The notes: generated from the sequence alone by a model not told the origin. DNA of 6,650 nt from an uncultured Clostridia bacterium (GCA_946183095.1 CAMHBE010000110.1:1-6650), one strand, 5' to 3'. Shown: positions 1-5,878, counted from the stretch's first letter. Made by a program: numbers and translations.

Positions 1-32
1 CAGTCTGTATCCTCGCATATTGCAACTTTCAT
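1..32 (-). CDS. Start of a gene, possibly a response regulator (only first 10 codons visible)
   Basis: The minus strand has an ATG at 32-30 preceded by a strong Shine-Dalgarno GGAGGA ending 5 nt upstream. It opens a frame reading MKVAICEDTD before the window ends. A hydrophobic beta strand followed by adjacent acidic residues (E7, D8) is typical of the start of receiver domains, where the acidic pair helps bind Mg2+. The MK-hydrophobic-AIC(E/D)D pattern is especially common in LytTR/AgrA-type regulators of Firmicutes. That a gene starts here is well supported by the ribosome binding site. The family is a guess from ten residues. It lies 90 bp downstream of rseP on the same strand and is probably a separate transcription unit. 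Confidence 0.5.
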   Translation of the reverse strand, partial: MKVAICEDTD

Positions 33-114
33 GACTGTCCTCCAAATTCCGATTTATCGTATTAAAATCAACCCAATAATGTGACACAGCCTTTTCATTT
101 ATTTTTACAATGCG

Positions 115-137
115 AAAAACTCTCACTGTCCGAACAG
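115..137 (-). terminator. Weak terminator-like hairpin at the end of rseP
   Basis: On the minus strand the last rseP codons form CTGT-TCGG-ACAG (137-126), a 4-bp stem with a 4-base loop that runs into the TGA stop at 125-123. A run of five T follows at 119-115. The stem is short and the T-run is separated from it by the stop codon and a few bases, so this is at best a poor intrinsic terminator. The rest of the 33-122 spacer is AT-rich and includes the odd palindrome TGTGACACA at 80-88 (plus strand). I could not find a convincing -35/-10 pair for the next gene. Confidence 0.22.
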
Positions 138-1202
138 CTTCACGATGTCGTTGAACGTGACAACCACCATGAGCAGCATCAGCGCCGCAAAGCCGATGAA
201 ATGCACCCAGCCCTCTTTCTCCGCGGGTATCGGCTTCCTGCGTATGGCTTCCACCAACAGGAACACGAACCTTGCACCGTCAAGAGCGGGTATCGGCAGA
301 AGGTTGAAAATGCCGAGGTTTATGGTTATCAGCGCTATCATCATGAGGAACGAGCTGAAGCTCATGAGCTGTATTGACTCGCCGAGTGTCGTCGCCATGG
401 TGCTCACCACGCCTATAGGTCCCGAAAGGTCGTTGATGCCGTATGTCCCCGTAACAAGGTCGATGAGCGATATCCAGATAAGTCTCGCTTCCGAAAGGAA
501 CAGCCGCCCTGCCGCGTTTATGACAGTAAAAAAGTTCTTCTCCTGCGGATATACCTTGAAATCAACCTTTATGCCCTGCGAATCCGTTTCCGTGCGCTCC
601 GGGAAATATCTGAACGGGACTTTCAGCTGCACCCGTTCGCCGTTTCGCAGAACAGTCGTATTCACATACGCGATGCCGTTCTGTTCGTCGATCTCCGCAG
701 CCCTGTTCTGCAGGCAGTAAGAGATGTCGGTGGTAGTCCATATAGCCATGCCGCCCATTTCAACGATCTCATCGTCCACCCGCATCACCTGCGCCGAAAC
801 GCTGTCGTCGGTGAGCACGGATATCTTAGTCGTTGCAATGGCGTTTCCCGCGCATATACTCACGATGCACACCGCAAATCCGAGCAGCAGATTCATGGCA
901 GCTCCCGCAACTATGACTATCATCCGCTGCCACACAGGCTTGTTGCGGAAATCATCGGGGTCTGTGCTCTCGAAGTCCTCTCCGAGCTGCACCGAACCGC
1001 CCACCGGCAGCAGCTTGAACGACCACGTCGTAGTCTTTGTGGTCTTGCTGAACAGCCTCGGACCCATGCCTATCGAAAACTCGTAGATCTTCATCCCGAA
1101 CAACTTCGCGGTGAAGAAATGCCCGAACTCATGGATAATGATTATCGAGAAAAACACCAGAATGGTTATCAGGACATTGAGAATATTGCTGATTATTGCC
1201 AT
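123..1202 (-). CDS. rseP: RseP/RasP-family site-2 intramembrane zinc metalloprotease
   Basis: This is a membrane-embedded protease of the site-2 family (M50B). Relatives cut anti-sigma factors and signal-peptide remnants within the membrane. The zinc motif HEFGH is at residues 24-28 in the first membrane segment (about 5-27). The second conserved block, N300-LLPIPALDG with D308 as third zinc ligand, lies in the third segment (about 281-302). A final segment spans about 333-353, and another hydrophobic segment about 93-118 contains the GxxxN element around N104. GPIGV at 261-265 is also conserved. The central domain (about 128-200) should be a PDZ domain but is divergent. I chose ATG 1202 (MAIISNIL, 359 aa) because AAAGGA lies 4-5 nt upstream; an ATG at 1220 would add six residues (MCRKDN) with no better site. 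The start overlaps the dxr stop by 10 nt, suggesting translational coupling. Length is shorter than the roughly 420-450 aa of B. subtilis RasP or E. coli RseP. Substrates here are unknown. Confidence 0.95.
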   Translation of the reverse strand: MAIISNILNVLITILVFFSIIIIHEFGHFFTAKLFGMKIYEFSIGMGPRLFSKTTKTTTWSFKLLPVGGSVQLGEDFESTDPDDFRNKPVWQRMIVIVAGAAMNLLLGFAVCIVSICAGNAIATTKISVLTDDSVSAQVMRVDDEIVEMGGMAIWTTTDISYCLQNRAAEIDEQNGIAYVNTTVLRNGERVQLKVPFRYFPERTETDSQGIKVDFKVYPQEKNFFTVINAAGRLFLSEARLIWISLIDLVTGTYGINDLSGPIGVVSTMATTLGESIQLMSFSSFLMMIALITINLGIFNLLPIPALDGARFVFLLVEAIRRKPIPAEKEGWVHFIGFAALMLLMVVVTFNDIVKLFGQ

Positions 1203-2347
1203 ATTATCCTTTCTGCACACTCCCGCGCCGCTCTGTCGGCTTCGCGGATAGTGTCAAGTGTTACCGTGCCCGTGCAGGGTATCTTCCCGCAGCACTCGCT
1301 GACGATCTCGCCGATGCGGTAAAACGGTATCTTCCCCTCCAGAAACGCCGCAACGGCAGCTTCGTTCGCGCCGTTCAGCACTGTGGGAGCGGTGCCGCCC
1401 TTCGCGATAGCCTTCCGCGCTTCCGCAAGGCACACGAACGTCTCTTCATCCGCCCGCTCAAACGTGATAGTCCCCACATCGAAGAGGGAGAGCTTCTTCG
1501 AGCATGACGGCAGCCGCAGCGGGTAAGTTATCGCGAACTGTATCGGTATCTTCATGTCGGGAACGCCGAGCTGACCTATCACCGCGCCGTCTTCGTATTC
1601 CACCGCCGAGTGCAGTATGCTCTGACGATGCACCACGACTTCGACCTGCTCCGGCGCAACGTCGAACAGCCGCACCGCTTCGATCAGCTCCAGCCCCTTG
1701 TTCATCAGGGTAGCGCTGTCGGTGGTTATCTTCCTGCCCATGCTCCAGTTGGGGTGTTTCAGCGCCTGTTCGCGTGTAACGCTGCGGAGCTGTTCTTTAT
1801 TATACCCGAAAAACGGTCCACCCGACGCTGTGAGGATAATTTTTTCTATCCTGTTGCGGGAATTTCCCATGAGCGACTGAAAAATAGCGGAATGTTCGCT
1901 GTCAATGGGGACGATATCCACGTCGTTCGCCTTTGCGGCAGCCCTGACGAGTTCCCCGCCCGTGACGAGCGTTTCCTTGTTTGCAAGTCCCACACGGTTG
2001 TGTGCGTTCAGCGCGGAAAGCGTAGGCTCCAGACCCACCATTCCCACGACCGAGTTTATCACCATATCCACCGGGAGAGCGGCTGTCTCACACAGCGCAT
2101 CTTTCCCGCACACCACCCGTATGTATGTATCGGCAAGTCTCGTTTTAAGCTCCGCGTAAGCCGTCTCGTCGGTCATGCACACGACCTCCGGCTGAAACTC
2201 CCTCGCCTGCGCTTCCGCAAGCCGCACGTTCCGGTGCGCGGACAGCGCCCTTATGCGATACCCGTGCATTCTTGCAACATCGAGGGTCTGCGTTCCGATA
2301 GAGCCGGTGGAGCCGAGAACGCTTAGCGTTTTCCCTTGTGCTTCCAC
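1193..2347 (-). CDS. dxr: 1-deoxy-D-xylulose 5-phosphate reductoisomerase (GTG start)
   Basis: Dxr (IspC) converts 1-deoxy-D-xylulose 5-phosphate to 2-C-methyl-D-erythritol 4-phosphate with NADPH, the committed step of MEP isoprenoid synthesis, in the cytoplasm. The 384-aa product has the dinucleotide-binding loop GSTGSIG at 12-18, the NKE element at 123-125, and the metal-binding IDSEHS with D149 and E151. It also has the active-site TASGGPF at 173-179, the flexible loop KHPNWSMGRK at 197-206, and TDSATLMNKGLE at 209-220 with N216, K217 and the third metal ligand E220. Length is normal for the family. The start is GTG at 2347: two in-frame stops lie just upstream (TGA TGA ACC GTG) and there is no better downstream start before the nucleotide loop. 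The Shine-Dalgarno is weak (GGTGATG), which fits coupling to the upstream small gene, whose stop lies 25 nt inside dxr. It supplies the isoprenoid pathway that feeds UppS in the same cluster. Confidence 0.97.
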   Translation of the reverse strand: MEAQGKTLSVLGSTGSIGTQTLDVARMHGYRIRALSAHRNVRLAEAQAREFQPEVVCMTDETAYAELKTRLADTYIRVVCGKDALCETAALPVDMVINSVVGMVGLEPTLSALNAHNRVGLANKETLVTGGELVRAAAKANDVDIVPIDSEHSAIFQSLMGNSRNRIEKIILTASGGPFFGYNKEQLRSVTREQALKHPNWSMGRKITTDSATLMNKGLELIEAVRLFDVAPEQVEVVVHRQSILHSAVEYEDGAVIGQLGVPDMKIPIQFAITYPLRLPSCSKKLSLFDVGTITFERADEETFVCLAEARKAIAKGGTAPTVLNGANEAAVAAFLEGKIPFYRIGEIVSECCGKIPCTGTVTLDTIREADRAARECAERIIWQ

Positions 2348-2682
2348 GGTTCATCACCCGATTTGCAGAGCTTCACGATGCCGTTGTCCTTTATCTTGAC
2401 GATGTATTCCTTGCCGGGCTTCAGCTTATCGTAGATAAGTTCGCTGTCACAGCGCAGCGAGTGGATATTCTCCTTGCCGCGGTACTTGCAGACAACAAAG
2501 CGAGAACCGTCGGAACGGTGCTTCTTGACAACGGTTATGCTCCTGCTCATTCTCGGCAGGAGAACGAATATAAGACATACAAGACCTGCCGCCGCTATGA
2601 CTGATATCAGTATGGATAACAGGGTGTAGGTCGTTGCCGTTTCCGTCTGCTCACTCGAAAGCAGTTTCAGAAGATCGGTCAT
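2323..2682 (-). CDS. Uncharacterised small single-pass membrane protein (119 aa)
   Basis: I do not recognise a family. The 119-aa product has an acidic N-terminus (E11, E14), one hydrophobic segment at about 19-43, then a basic stretch (RMSRSITVVKKHR, 44-56). By the positive-inside rule this predicts N-out/C-in topology. The remainder (about 57-107) is a compact polar domain rich in alternating hydrophobic residues (SRFVVCKYRG, LKPGKEYIVKIKDNGIVKL), suggesting a small beta-rich cytosolic domain. The tail is strongly basic (WKHKGKR). The ATG at 2682 has a good Shine-Dalgarno (AAAGGTGAG, about 5 nt spacing). The gene ends 25 nt inside dxr and starts about 97 nt after cdsA. Clean translation signals, overlap with dxr and plausible protein composition argue that it is real. 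A role in the envelope is only suggested by its neighbours. Confidence 0.8.
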   Translation of the reverse strand: MTDLLKLLSSEQTETATTYTLLSILISVIAAAGLVCLIFVLLPRMSRSITVVKKHRSDGSRFVVCKYRGKENIHSLRCDSELIYDKLKPGKEYIVKIKDNGIVKLCKSGDEPWKHKGKR

Positions 2683-2778
2683 TTTTACTCACCTTTACTT
2701 TCTGCCGGCAGATCGTCTTTACCCGCCGGTAATTATCGGAAAATCACACGCCCCCCGTCATGCAGGCGGGGGAACGTT
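2683..2778 (-). other. cdsA to small-gene spacer with short hairpins
   Basis: Besides the GC-rich hairpin at 2752-2772 (listed separately), this 96-bp spacer holds a small TTACC-CGCC-GGTAA hairpin at 2719-2732 and the 8-bp palindrome TGCCGGCA at 2703-2710. A GATAAT box occurs on the minus strand (2734-2739), but the upstream region where a -35 would fall is the G/C hairpin, so I do not call a promoter. The spacer is the longest gap between cdsA and rseP and the likeliest place for a transcription break or internal start. Confidence 0.3.
2752..2772 (-). terminator. GC-rich hairpin just after cdsA (attenuator or weak terminator)
   Basis: On the minus strand CCCCCG (2772-2767) pairs with CGGGGG (2757-2752) around a 9-base loop, beginning 7 nt after the cdsA stop codon. 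The stem is perfect and GC-only. The following sequence is CGTGTGATTTTCC, so only a delayed run of four T follows. This makes it a poor classical intrinsic terminator. Partial termination, RNA stabilisation or a pause site are alternatives. Confidence 0.35.
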
Positions 2779-3636
2779 TCACACCGCGATCGCGGTTATC
2801 GGGAACAATATCTTGAAGAACAGGTAGATGAAAGGCGCAACGAACAGCACGCTGTCGAACCTGTCCATTACTCCGCCGTGTCCGGGAAGTATATAGCCGA
2901 AGTCCTTTATCCCGCACTGGCGTTTGAGCAGCGAAGCGATGAGGTCTCCGAGCAGTCCGAGGAAGGTGGAGATCACCGCGCCGATGACAAGTATCGGTAT
3001 ATCCACGTAGAAGTGCTTCGTGCCTGTGAATGTGATATCCCACAGTTCGTAGCCGAACCCGAGGATTATCGCGAATATTATCGCCGAGATAAGTCCGCCG
3101 AAGAAGCCTTCCCATGTCTTTTTGGGGCTTATCTCCGGGCACAGCTTATGCTTGCCGAGGAAAGTCCCGACGAAGTAAGCGCCGCCGTCCGCGATCCACG
3201 CCACCACGAGGGTGTAGATAAGGAAGAAGGTGCCGTGCTGCGGCCACTGGAAGCTGAAATAAGCGAGGGTGGAGATCGAGAACGGGATGCAGATAGAGAT
3301 GAACGCGATAAATCCGAGTTCCTCGAACTTTATCTCCTTGTGACGCATGAGAGCCGCCGCGCAGAGAAGCGTCAGGAAAAGGAACGACACGGGTATAGCG
3401 TATTCCCGCAGAGTGTCGTAGCAGAAGAACAGCGGGAGCAATGCCGAAAACAGCAGAGCCAGCACCGTTATGCTCCTGTAGCGTGTGTATTTTGCGGCGG
3501 ACACCACTTCATATACCGCCAGTATAGAGAAAAGGTCTGTGACCGCAGACAGGACGTGGGGCGTTATGCTGCCGAGCACGATTATGAGTATTGCTACGGG
3601 AATGCCTACCGCTGCGGTTATGAGCCGCTTTTTCAT
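2779..3636 (-). CDS. cdsA: Phosphatidate cytidylyltransferase (CDP-diacylglycerol synthase)
   Basis: CdsA is an integral membrane enzyme that makes CDP-diacylglycerol from phosphatidate and CTP, the branch point for bacterial phospholipids. The C-terminal family signature is complete: SLLKRQCGIKD at 235-245, then LPGHGGVMDRFD at 250-261, with the Mg2+-binding acidic residues D245, D258 and D261. SPKKTWEGFFGG at 170-181 is another conserved block. Several hydrophobic segments cover most of the protein, as expected. I chose ATG 3636 (MKKRLITAAVGIP, 285 aa), where the usual basic-hydrophobic N-terminus begins. It lies 13 nt after the uppS stop behind a weak AAAGAGTG site. An upstream in-frame ATG at 3684 would add 16 polar residues and overlap uppS; it is possible but less typical. 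The tight junction with uppS indicates co-transcription. Confidence 0.96.
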   Translation of the reverse strand: MKKRLITAAVGIPVAILIIVLGSITPHVLSAVTDLFSILAVYEVVSAAKYTRYRSITVLALLFSALLPLFFCYDTLREYAIPVSFLFLTLLCAAALMRHKEIKFEELGFIAFISICIPFSISTLAYFSFQWPQHGTFFLIYTLVVAWIADGGAYFVGTFLGKHKLCPEISPKKTWEGFFGGLISAIIFAIILGFGYELWDITFTGTKHFYVDIPILVIGAVISTFLGLLGDLIASLLKRQCGIKDFGYILPGHGGVMDRFDSVLFVAPFIYLFFKILFPITAIAV

Positions 3637-3649
3637 TGTATCACTCTTT

Positions 3650-4345
3650 TCAAACGCCGCCGAATCTGCGGTTTCTTTTTGCATATTCTTCTAATGCGAA
3701 GTCGAGGTCTTTTTCGGTAAAATCCGGCCACAGCACGTCCATGAAGACATATTCGGCATACGCTGCCTGCCAGATAAGGAAGTTGGATATACGCTGTTCG
3801 CCGCTGGGACGGATAATGAGGTCAACGTCCGGCAGTCCCCTTGTATCCAGATGTCTGGAAATGGCATCTTCCGTAACGTCAGACCAGTCGTACCCTTCTG
3901 CGATCAGCTCCTGTACGGCTCCCACTATATCGTCCCTGCCGCCGTAGTTGACCGCAATACAGCATATAGTGCCGTTGATATTCGCGGCGGTATCTTCCTC
4001 GATCCGCAGCATTTTTTCCCGGAGCTTCTCGGACAGCCTGCTCCGGTCGCCGATAAAGCGCATAATGATGTCCTTATCGTCCATCCCGAGCGCTTCGTCG
4101 AGATATTCCGAGAAAAGCTTCATTATGGCGCCGACTTCTTCGTCGGGACGTTTCCAGTTCTCGGTCGAAAAAGCGTAAAACGTAACACATTCTATGCCGA
4201 TATCCGCACAGTGCCGCAAACATTTCCTGAACGCCTTCGCACCCTGCACATGACCGGCGGTCCTCGGCATCAGACGCTTCTTCGCCCACCTGCCGTTGCC
4301 GTCCATTATTATGCCGATGTGCCTCGGCAGGAGAGACCGCTCCAT
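3650..4345 (-). CDS. uppS: Undecaprenyl diphosphate synthase (cis-prenyltransferase)
   Basis: UppS adds isopentenyl diphosphate units in cis to farnesyl diphosphate to make the C55 lipid carrier used for peptidoglycan and other wall polymers. It acts at the cytoplasmic face of the membrane. The 231-aa product starts with HIGIIMDGNGRWAKKR, carrying the catalytic D15 and diphosphate-binding G16-NGR19. FYAFSTENWKRP follows at 56-67. The C-terminal substrate block is IRPSGEQRISNFLIWQ at 178-193 (R179, R185, S187), with AYAE198 as the likely Mg2+ ligand region. One difference from the common IRTSGE is proline at 180. The ATG at 4345 has a good Shine-Dalgarno (GAGGTGAT, 7 nt spacing). Length is slightly short but normal for the family. 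The downstream cdsA is 13 nt away, while 162 bp of hairpin-rich spacer separates it from frr. Confidence 0.96.
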   Translation of the reverse strand: MERSLLPRHIGIIMDGNGRWAKKRLMPRTAGHVQGAKAFRKCLRHCADIGIECVTFYAFSTENWKRPDEEVGAIMKLFSEYLDEALGMDDKDIIMRFIGDRSRLSEKLREKMLRIEEDTAANINGTICCIAVNYGGRDDIVGAVQELIAEGYDWSDVTEDAISRHLDTRGLPDVDLIIRPSGEQRISNFLIWQAAYAEYVFMDVLWPDFTEKDLDFALEEYAKRNRRFGGV

Positions 4346-4363
4346 AAGAAGATCACCTCGTGT

Positions 4364-4493
4364 TTTGAGAGTGCCGCTTGAGAGAGCGAAAGCCGCTGCC
4401 GCTTGAGACCGCGCATTCGCGCATGAGGAAGAGGCGTTGCCTCTCCCTCAAACTCCCTCACTACTTCCTTTGTGCGACAAAGGAAGCGAAAGC
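4364..4493. repeat. Hairpin and direct-repeat mosaic between frr and uppS (probable dispersed non-coding element)
   Basis: About 130 bp of the frr-uppS spacer is built from structured units. There is a perfect 10-bp inverted repeat CTTCCTTTGT-gcg-ACAAAGGAAG at 4464-4486. A second 11-bp inverted repeat with a 3-base loop, 4425-4435 against 4439-4449, has one mismatch that becomes a G-U pair in the minus-strand RNA. CTCCCTCA occurs twice (4443-4450, 4453-4460). The 12-mer TGCCGCTTGAGA occurs twice (4372-4383, 4397-4408). AGCGAAAGC occurs twice exactly 100 bp apart (4385-4393, 4485-4493). A GCGC-rich short palindrome lies near 4411-4422. No hairpin is followed by a U-run on the minus strand, so these are not classical terminators. 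The style is that of REP/MITE-like intergenic repeats, but genome-wide copies cannot be seen here. Confidence 0.6.
4464..4486. repeat. Perfect 10-bp inverted repeat with 3-base loop
   Basis: CTTCCTTTGT at 4464-4473 is exactly the reverse complement of 4477-4486, with loop GCG. In the minus-strand transcript it would form a stable stem about 20 nt after the frr stop codon. It is followed by TAGTGAGGGAG and not by uridines, so it is better explained as a 3'-end stabiliser or part of a mobile repeat than as an intrinsic terminator. Confidence 0.75.
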
Positions 4494-4507
4494 GTTGAAC
4501 TGTAAGA

Positions 4508-5062
4508 TCAGACTGTCATTATCTCTTTTTCTTTTTCGGCGCAGACTTTGTCTATCTTCTCACAGTATTTGTCGGTGATGGTCTGGACTTTCTTCTCGCC
4601 GTCCTTGACATCGTCTTCTGTGATCTCGCTGTTCTTCTTCATGGCTTTCAGCTTATCCATAACGTCTCTGCGGCAGTTGCGCACGGCAACTTTCGCATCC
4701 TCGCCGTATTTCTTTATCTGCTTGGAAAGCTCTTTTCTGCGCTCTTCCGTGAGCTGCGGGAACACTATACGGATAGTCTTGCCGTCATTAGTGGGTGTTA
4801 TGCCGATATCGCTCGCCATGATCGCTTTTTCTATGGATTTGAGCGAGGATGCGTCCCACGGCTGTATAACAAGGATGCGGGCTTCTGCGACAGATACCGC
4901 AGCCATAGCGTTTATCTGAGTGGGAACGCCGTAGTAGTCAACGGTGATCCTGTCGAGTACGGCAGGATTTGCGCGTCCCGCACGAATGGTGGTAAACTCT
5001 TTTTCGAGTGCGTTTACGCACTTTTCCATTTTTTCTTCGCCTGACTTGATTACTTCTTTCAT
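4508..5062 (-). CDS. frr: Ribosome recycling factor
   Basis: Frr, with EF-G, splits the post-termination ribosome complex in the cytoplasm. The 184-aa product matches the usual length (about 185). It carries the N-terminal helix motif TTIRAGRANP at 24-33, followed by LDRITVDYYGVPTQIN (36-51) of domain II. It has the conserved IQPWD at 66-70, GITPTNDGKTIRI at 87-99, and the essential arginine region VRNCRRD at 127-133 with R132. The C-terminal helix is lysine/glutamate-rich, as in the family. The ATG at 5062 is preceded by AAAGGAAAG with a slightly long spacing of about 10 nt. It lies 81 bp after pyrH, the conserved neighbour in most bacteria. Confidence 0.97.
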   Translation of the reverse strand: MKEVIKSGEEKMEKCVNALEKEFTTIRAGRANPAVLDRITVDYYGVPTQINAMAAVSVAEARILVIQPWDASSLKSIEKAIMASDIGITPTNDGKTIRIVFPQLTEERRKELSKQIKKYGEDAKVAVRNCRRDVMDKLKAMKKNSEITEDDVKDGEKKVQTITDKYCEKIDKVCAEKEKEIMTV

Positions 5063-5076
5063 GGCATTTCTTTCCT

Positions 5077-5100
5077 TTCGATAATATATATGCTTGATGT
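5077..5100 (-). promoter_or_regulatory. Possible weak promoter upstream of frr
   Basis: The minus strand reads CATATATATTATCG just upstream of the frr ribosome binding site, with TATATT/TATTAT resembling a -10 box. Candidate -35 sequences upstream (CTGACA, TTCCGC) either sit at the wrong distance or match poorly. It may be a genuine weak start separating frr from pyrH, or simply AT-rich spacer. Confidence 0.2.
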
Positions 5101-5123
5101 CAGCGGAATTTCCCGCTGTTTTT
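5101..5123 (+). terminator. Plus-strand terminator-like hairpin between frr and pyrH
   Basis: CAGCGG (5101-5106) pairs with CCGCTG (5113-5118) around a 6-base loop, followed directly by five T (5119-5123) on the plus strand. As a terminator it points against all genes here and would stop antisense transcription crossing frr toward pyrH. On the sense (minus) strand the same stem is preceded by AAAAA and lacks a trailing U-run, so it should not terminate pyrH transcription efficiently. Confidence 0.35.
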
Positions 5124-5143
5124 CAAATCGTTCCGGCAGACCG

Positions 5144-5857
5144 TCATTCGTTCCTTACCAGCGTTCCGACCTTCTCGCCCATCACCGCGTCGTAGATGTT
5201 GTCGGGGCGGTGCAGGTCAAACACTATAAGCGGGATATTGTTCTCAAAGCACATTGCCGCGGCTGTACCGTCCAGCACACGCAGACCGTTCACGAGGATA
5301 TCCTTGTGGCGCAGTGTCTCATACTTCACCGCATCGTCGAATTTCAGCGGATCCTTGTCGTAAACGCCGTCCACCATGGTCGCTTTCAGCACGATGTCGG
5401 CATTTATCTCGGCGGCTCTGAGCGCAGCCGCACTGTCGGTGGAGAAGAACGGGCTTCCCGTTCCGCAGCCGAATATGATGATACGGCCTTTCGTGAAGTG
5501 GCGCATCGCCTTTTCACGGATGTAAGGCTCACAGATAGCGTTCATCGCGATAGCCGACTGTACGCGCACATCACAGCCCAGTTCTTTCAGTGCGTCGCCC
5601 ACCGCAAGCGCGTTCATGGTAGTTGCAAGCATACCTATGTGGTCTGCGGTAACTCTGTCCATGTTCTCGCTGGAGCGTCCGCGCCAGAAGTTGCCGCCGC
5701 CGACAACGATGCCCATTTCAGCGCCCGCGTCGTGGCAGCGCTTAACGCTCCGGCATATAGAGTTTATGGTGGGGAGGTCAAGTCCGGTCTTTTTCTCGCC
5801 GGCAAGCGCCTCGCCGCTAAGTTTCAGAAGTACGCGCTTATATTTTGGTGCAGCCAT
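5144..5857 (-). CDS. pyrH: Uridylate kinase (UMP kinase)
   Basis: PyrH phosphorylates UMP to UDP with ATP, in the pyrimidine pathway. It is a hexameric amino-acid-kinase-fold enzyme, unrelated to eukaryotic UMP/CMP kinases. The 237-aa product shows LLKLSGEAL at 10-18 with the phosphate-binding K12, and the glycine loop VVGGGNFWRGR at 51-61. It then has the UMP-binding segment DHIGMLATTMNALAVGDAL at 72-90, GTGSPFFSTDSAA at 132-144, and the C-terminal ATP-site block KATMVDGVYDKDP at 158-170. Length is normal. The ATG at 5857 has a strong Shine-Dalgarno (AAAGGAGAG, 7 nt from AGGAG). It starts 21 nt after the hom stop and is followed by frr. The family is commonly activated by GTP and inhibited by UTP; nothing in the sequence tests that here. 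Confidence 0.97.
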   Translation of the reverse strand: MAAPKYKRVLLKLSGEALAGEKKTGLDLPTINSICRSVKRCHDAGAEMGIVVGGGNFWRGRSSENMDRVTADHIGMLATTMNALAVGDALKELGCDVRVQSAIAMNAICEPYIREKAMRHFTKGRIIIFGCGTGSPFFSTDSAAALRAAEINADIVLKATMVDGVYDKDPLKFDDAVKYETLRHKDILVNGLRVLDGTAAAMCFENNIPLIVFDLHRPDNIYDAVMGEKVGTLVRNE

Positions 5858-5878
5858 AGTCCCTCTCCTTTCGGTACA

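Noticed and set aside
1610..2326. 238-aa plus-strand frame antisense to dxr
   Set aside because: Fully inside dxr, His/Arg-rich, no domain and no translation signal; a shadow frame.
3637..3684. Upstream ATG at 3684 as the start of cdsA
   Set aside because: It would add a polar 16-residue extension and overlap uppS by 35 bases without a clear ribosome binding site, whereas ATG 3636 gives the usual CdsA N-terminus.
2878..3720. 280-aa plus-strand open frame antisense to cdsA
   Set aside because: Extremely charged, low-complexity product (Glu/Arg-rich) with no motif. It overlaps an unambiguous CdsA in full and is explained by codon bias.
4464..4486. Intrinsic terminator for frr
   Set aside because: The stem is excellent but no uridine run follows it on the minus strand; it is reported as a repeat/hairpin.
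4364..4493. CRISPR array
   Set aside because: The repeats are short, of different sequence, and not evenly spaced with unique spacers of constant length; there is no cas gene nearby.
4385..4493. Insertion element with 9-bp target duplication (AGCGAAAGC)
   Set aside because: The 9-mer copies are 100 bp apart, but there are no matching terminal inverted repeats just inside them and no transposase. The 9-mer is also a simple GC-GAAA-GC motif that can recur within such repeats.
4378..4578. 66-aa plus-strand frame across the hairpin spacer
   Set aside because: It reads through the repeats and into the antisense of frr. The Arg/Ser/Leu-rich translation reflects repeat sequence and not a protein.
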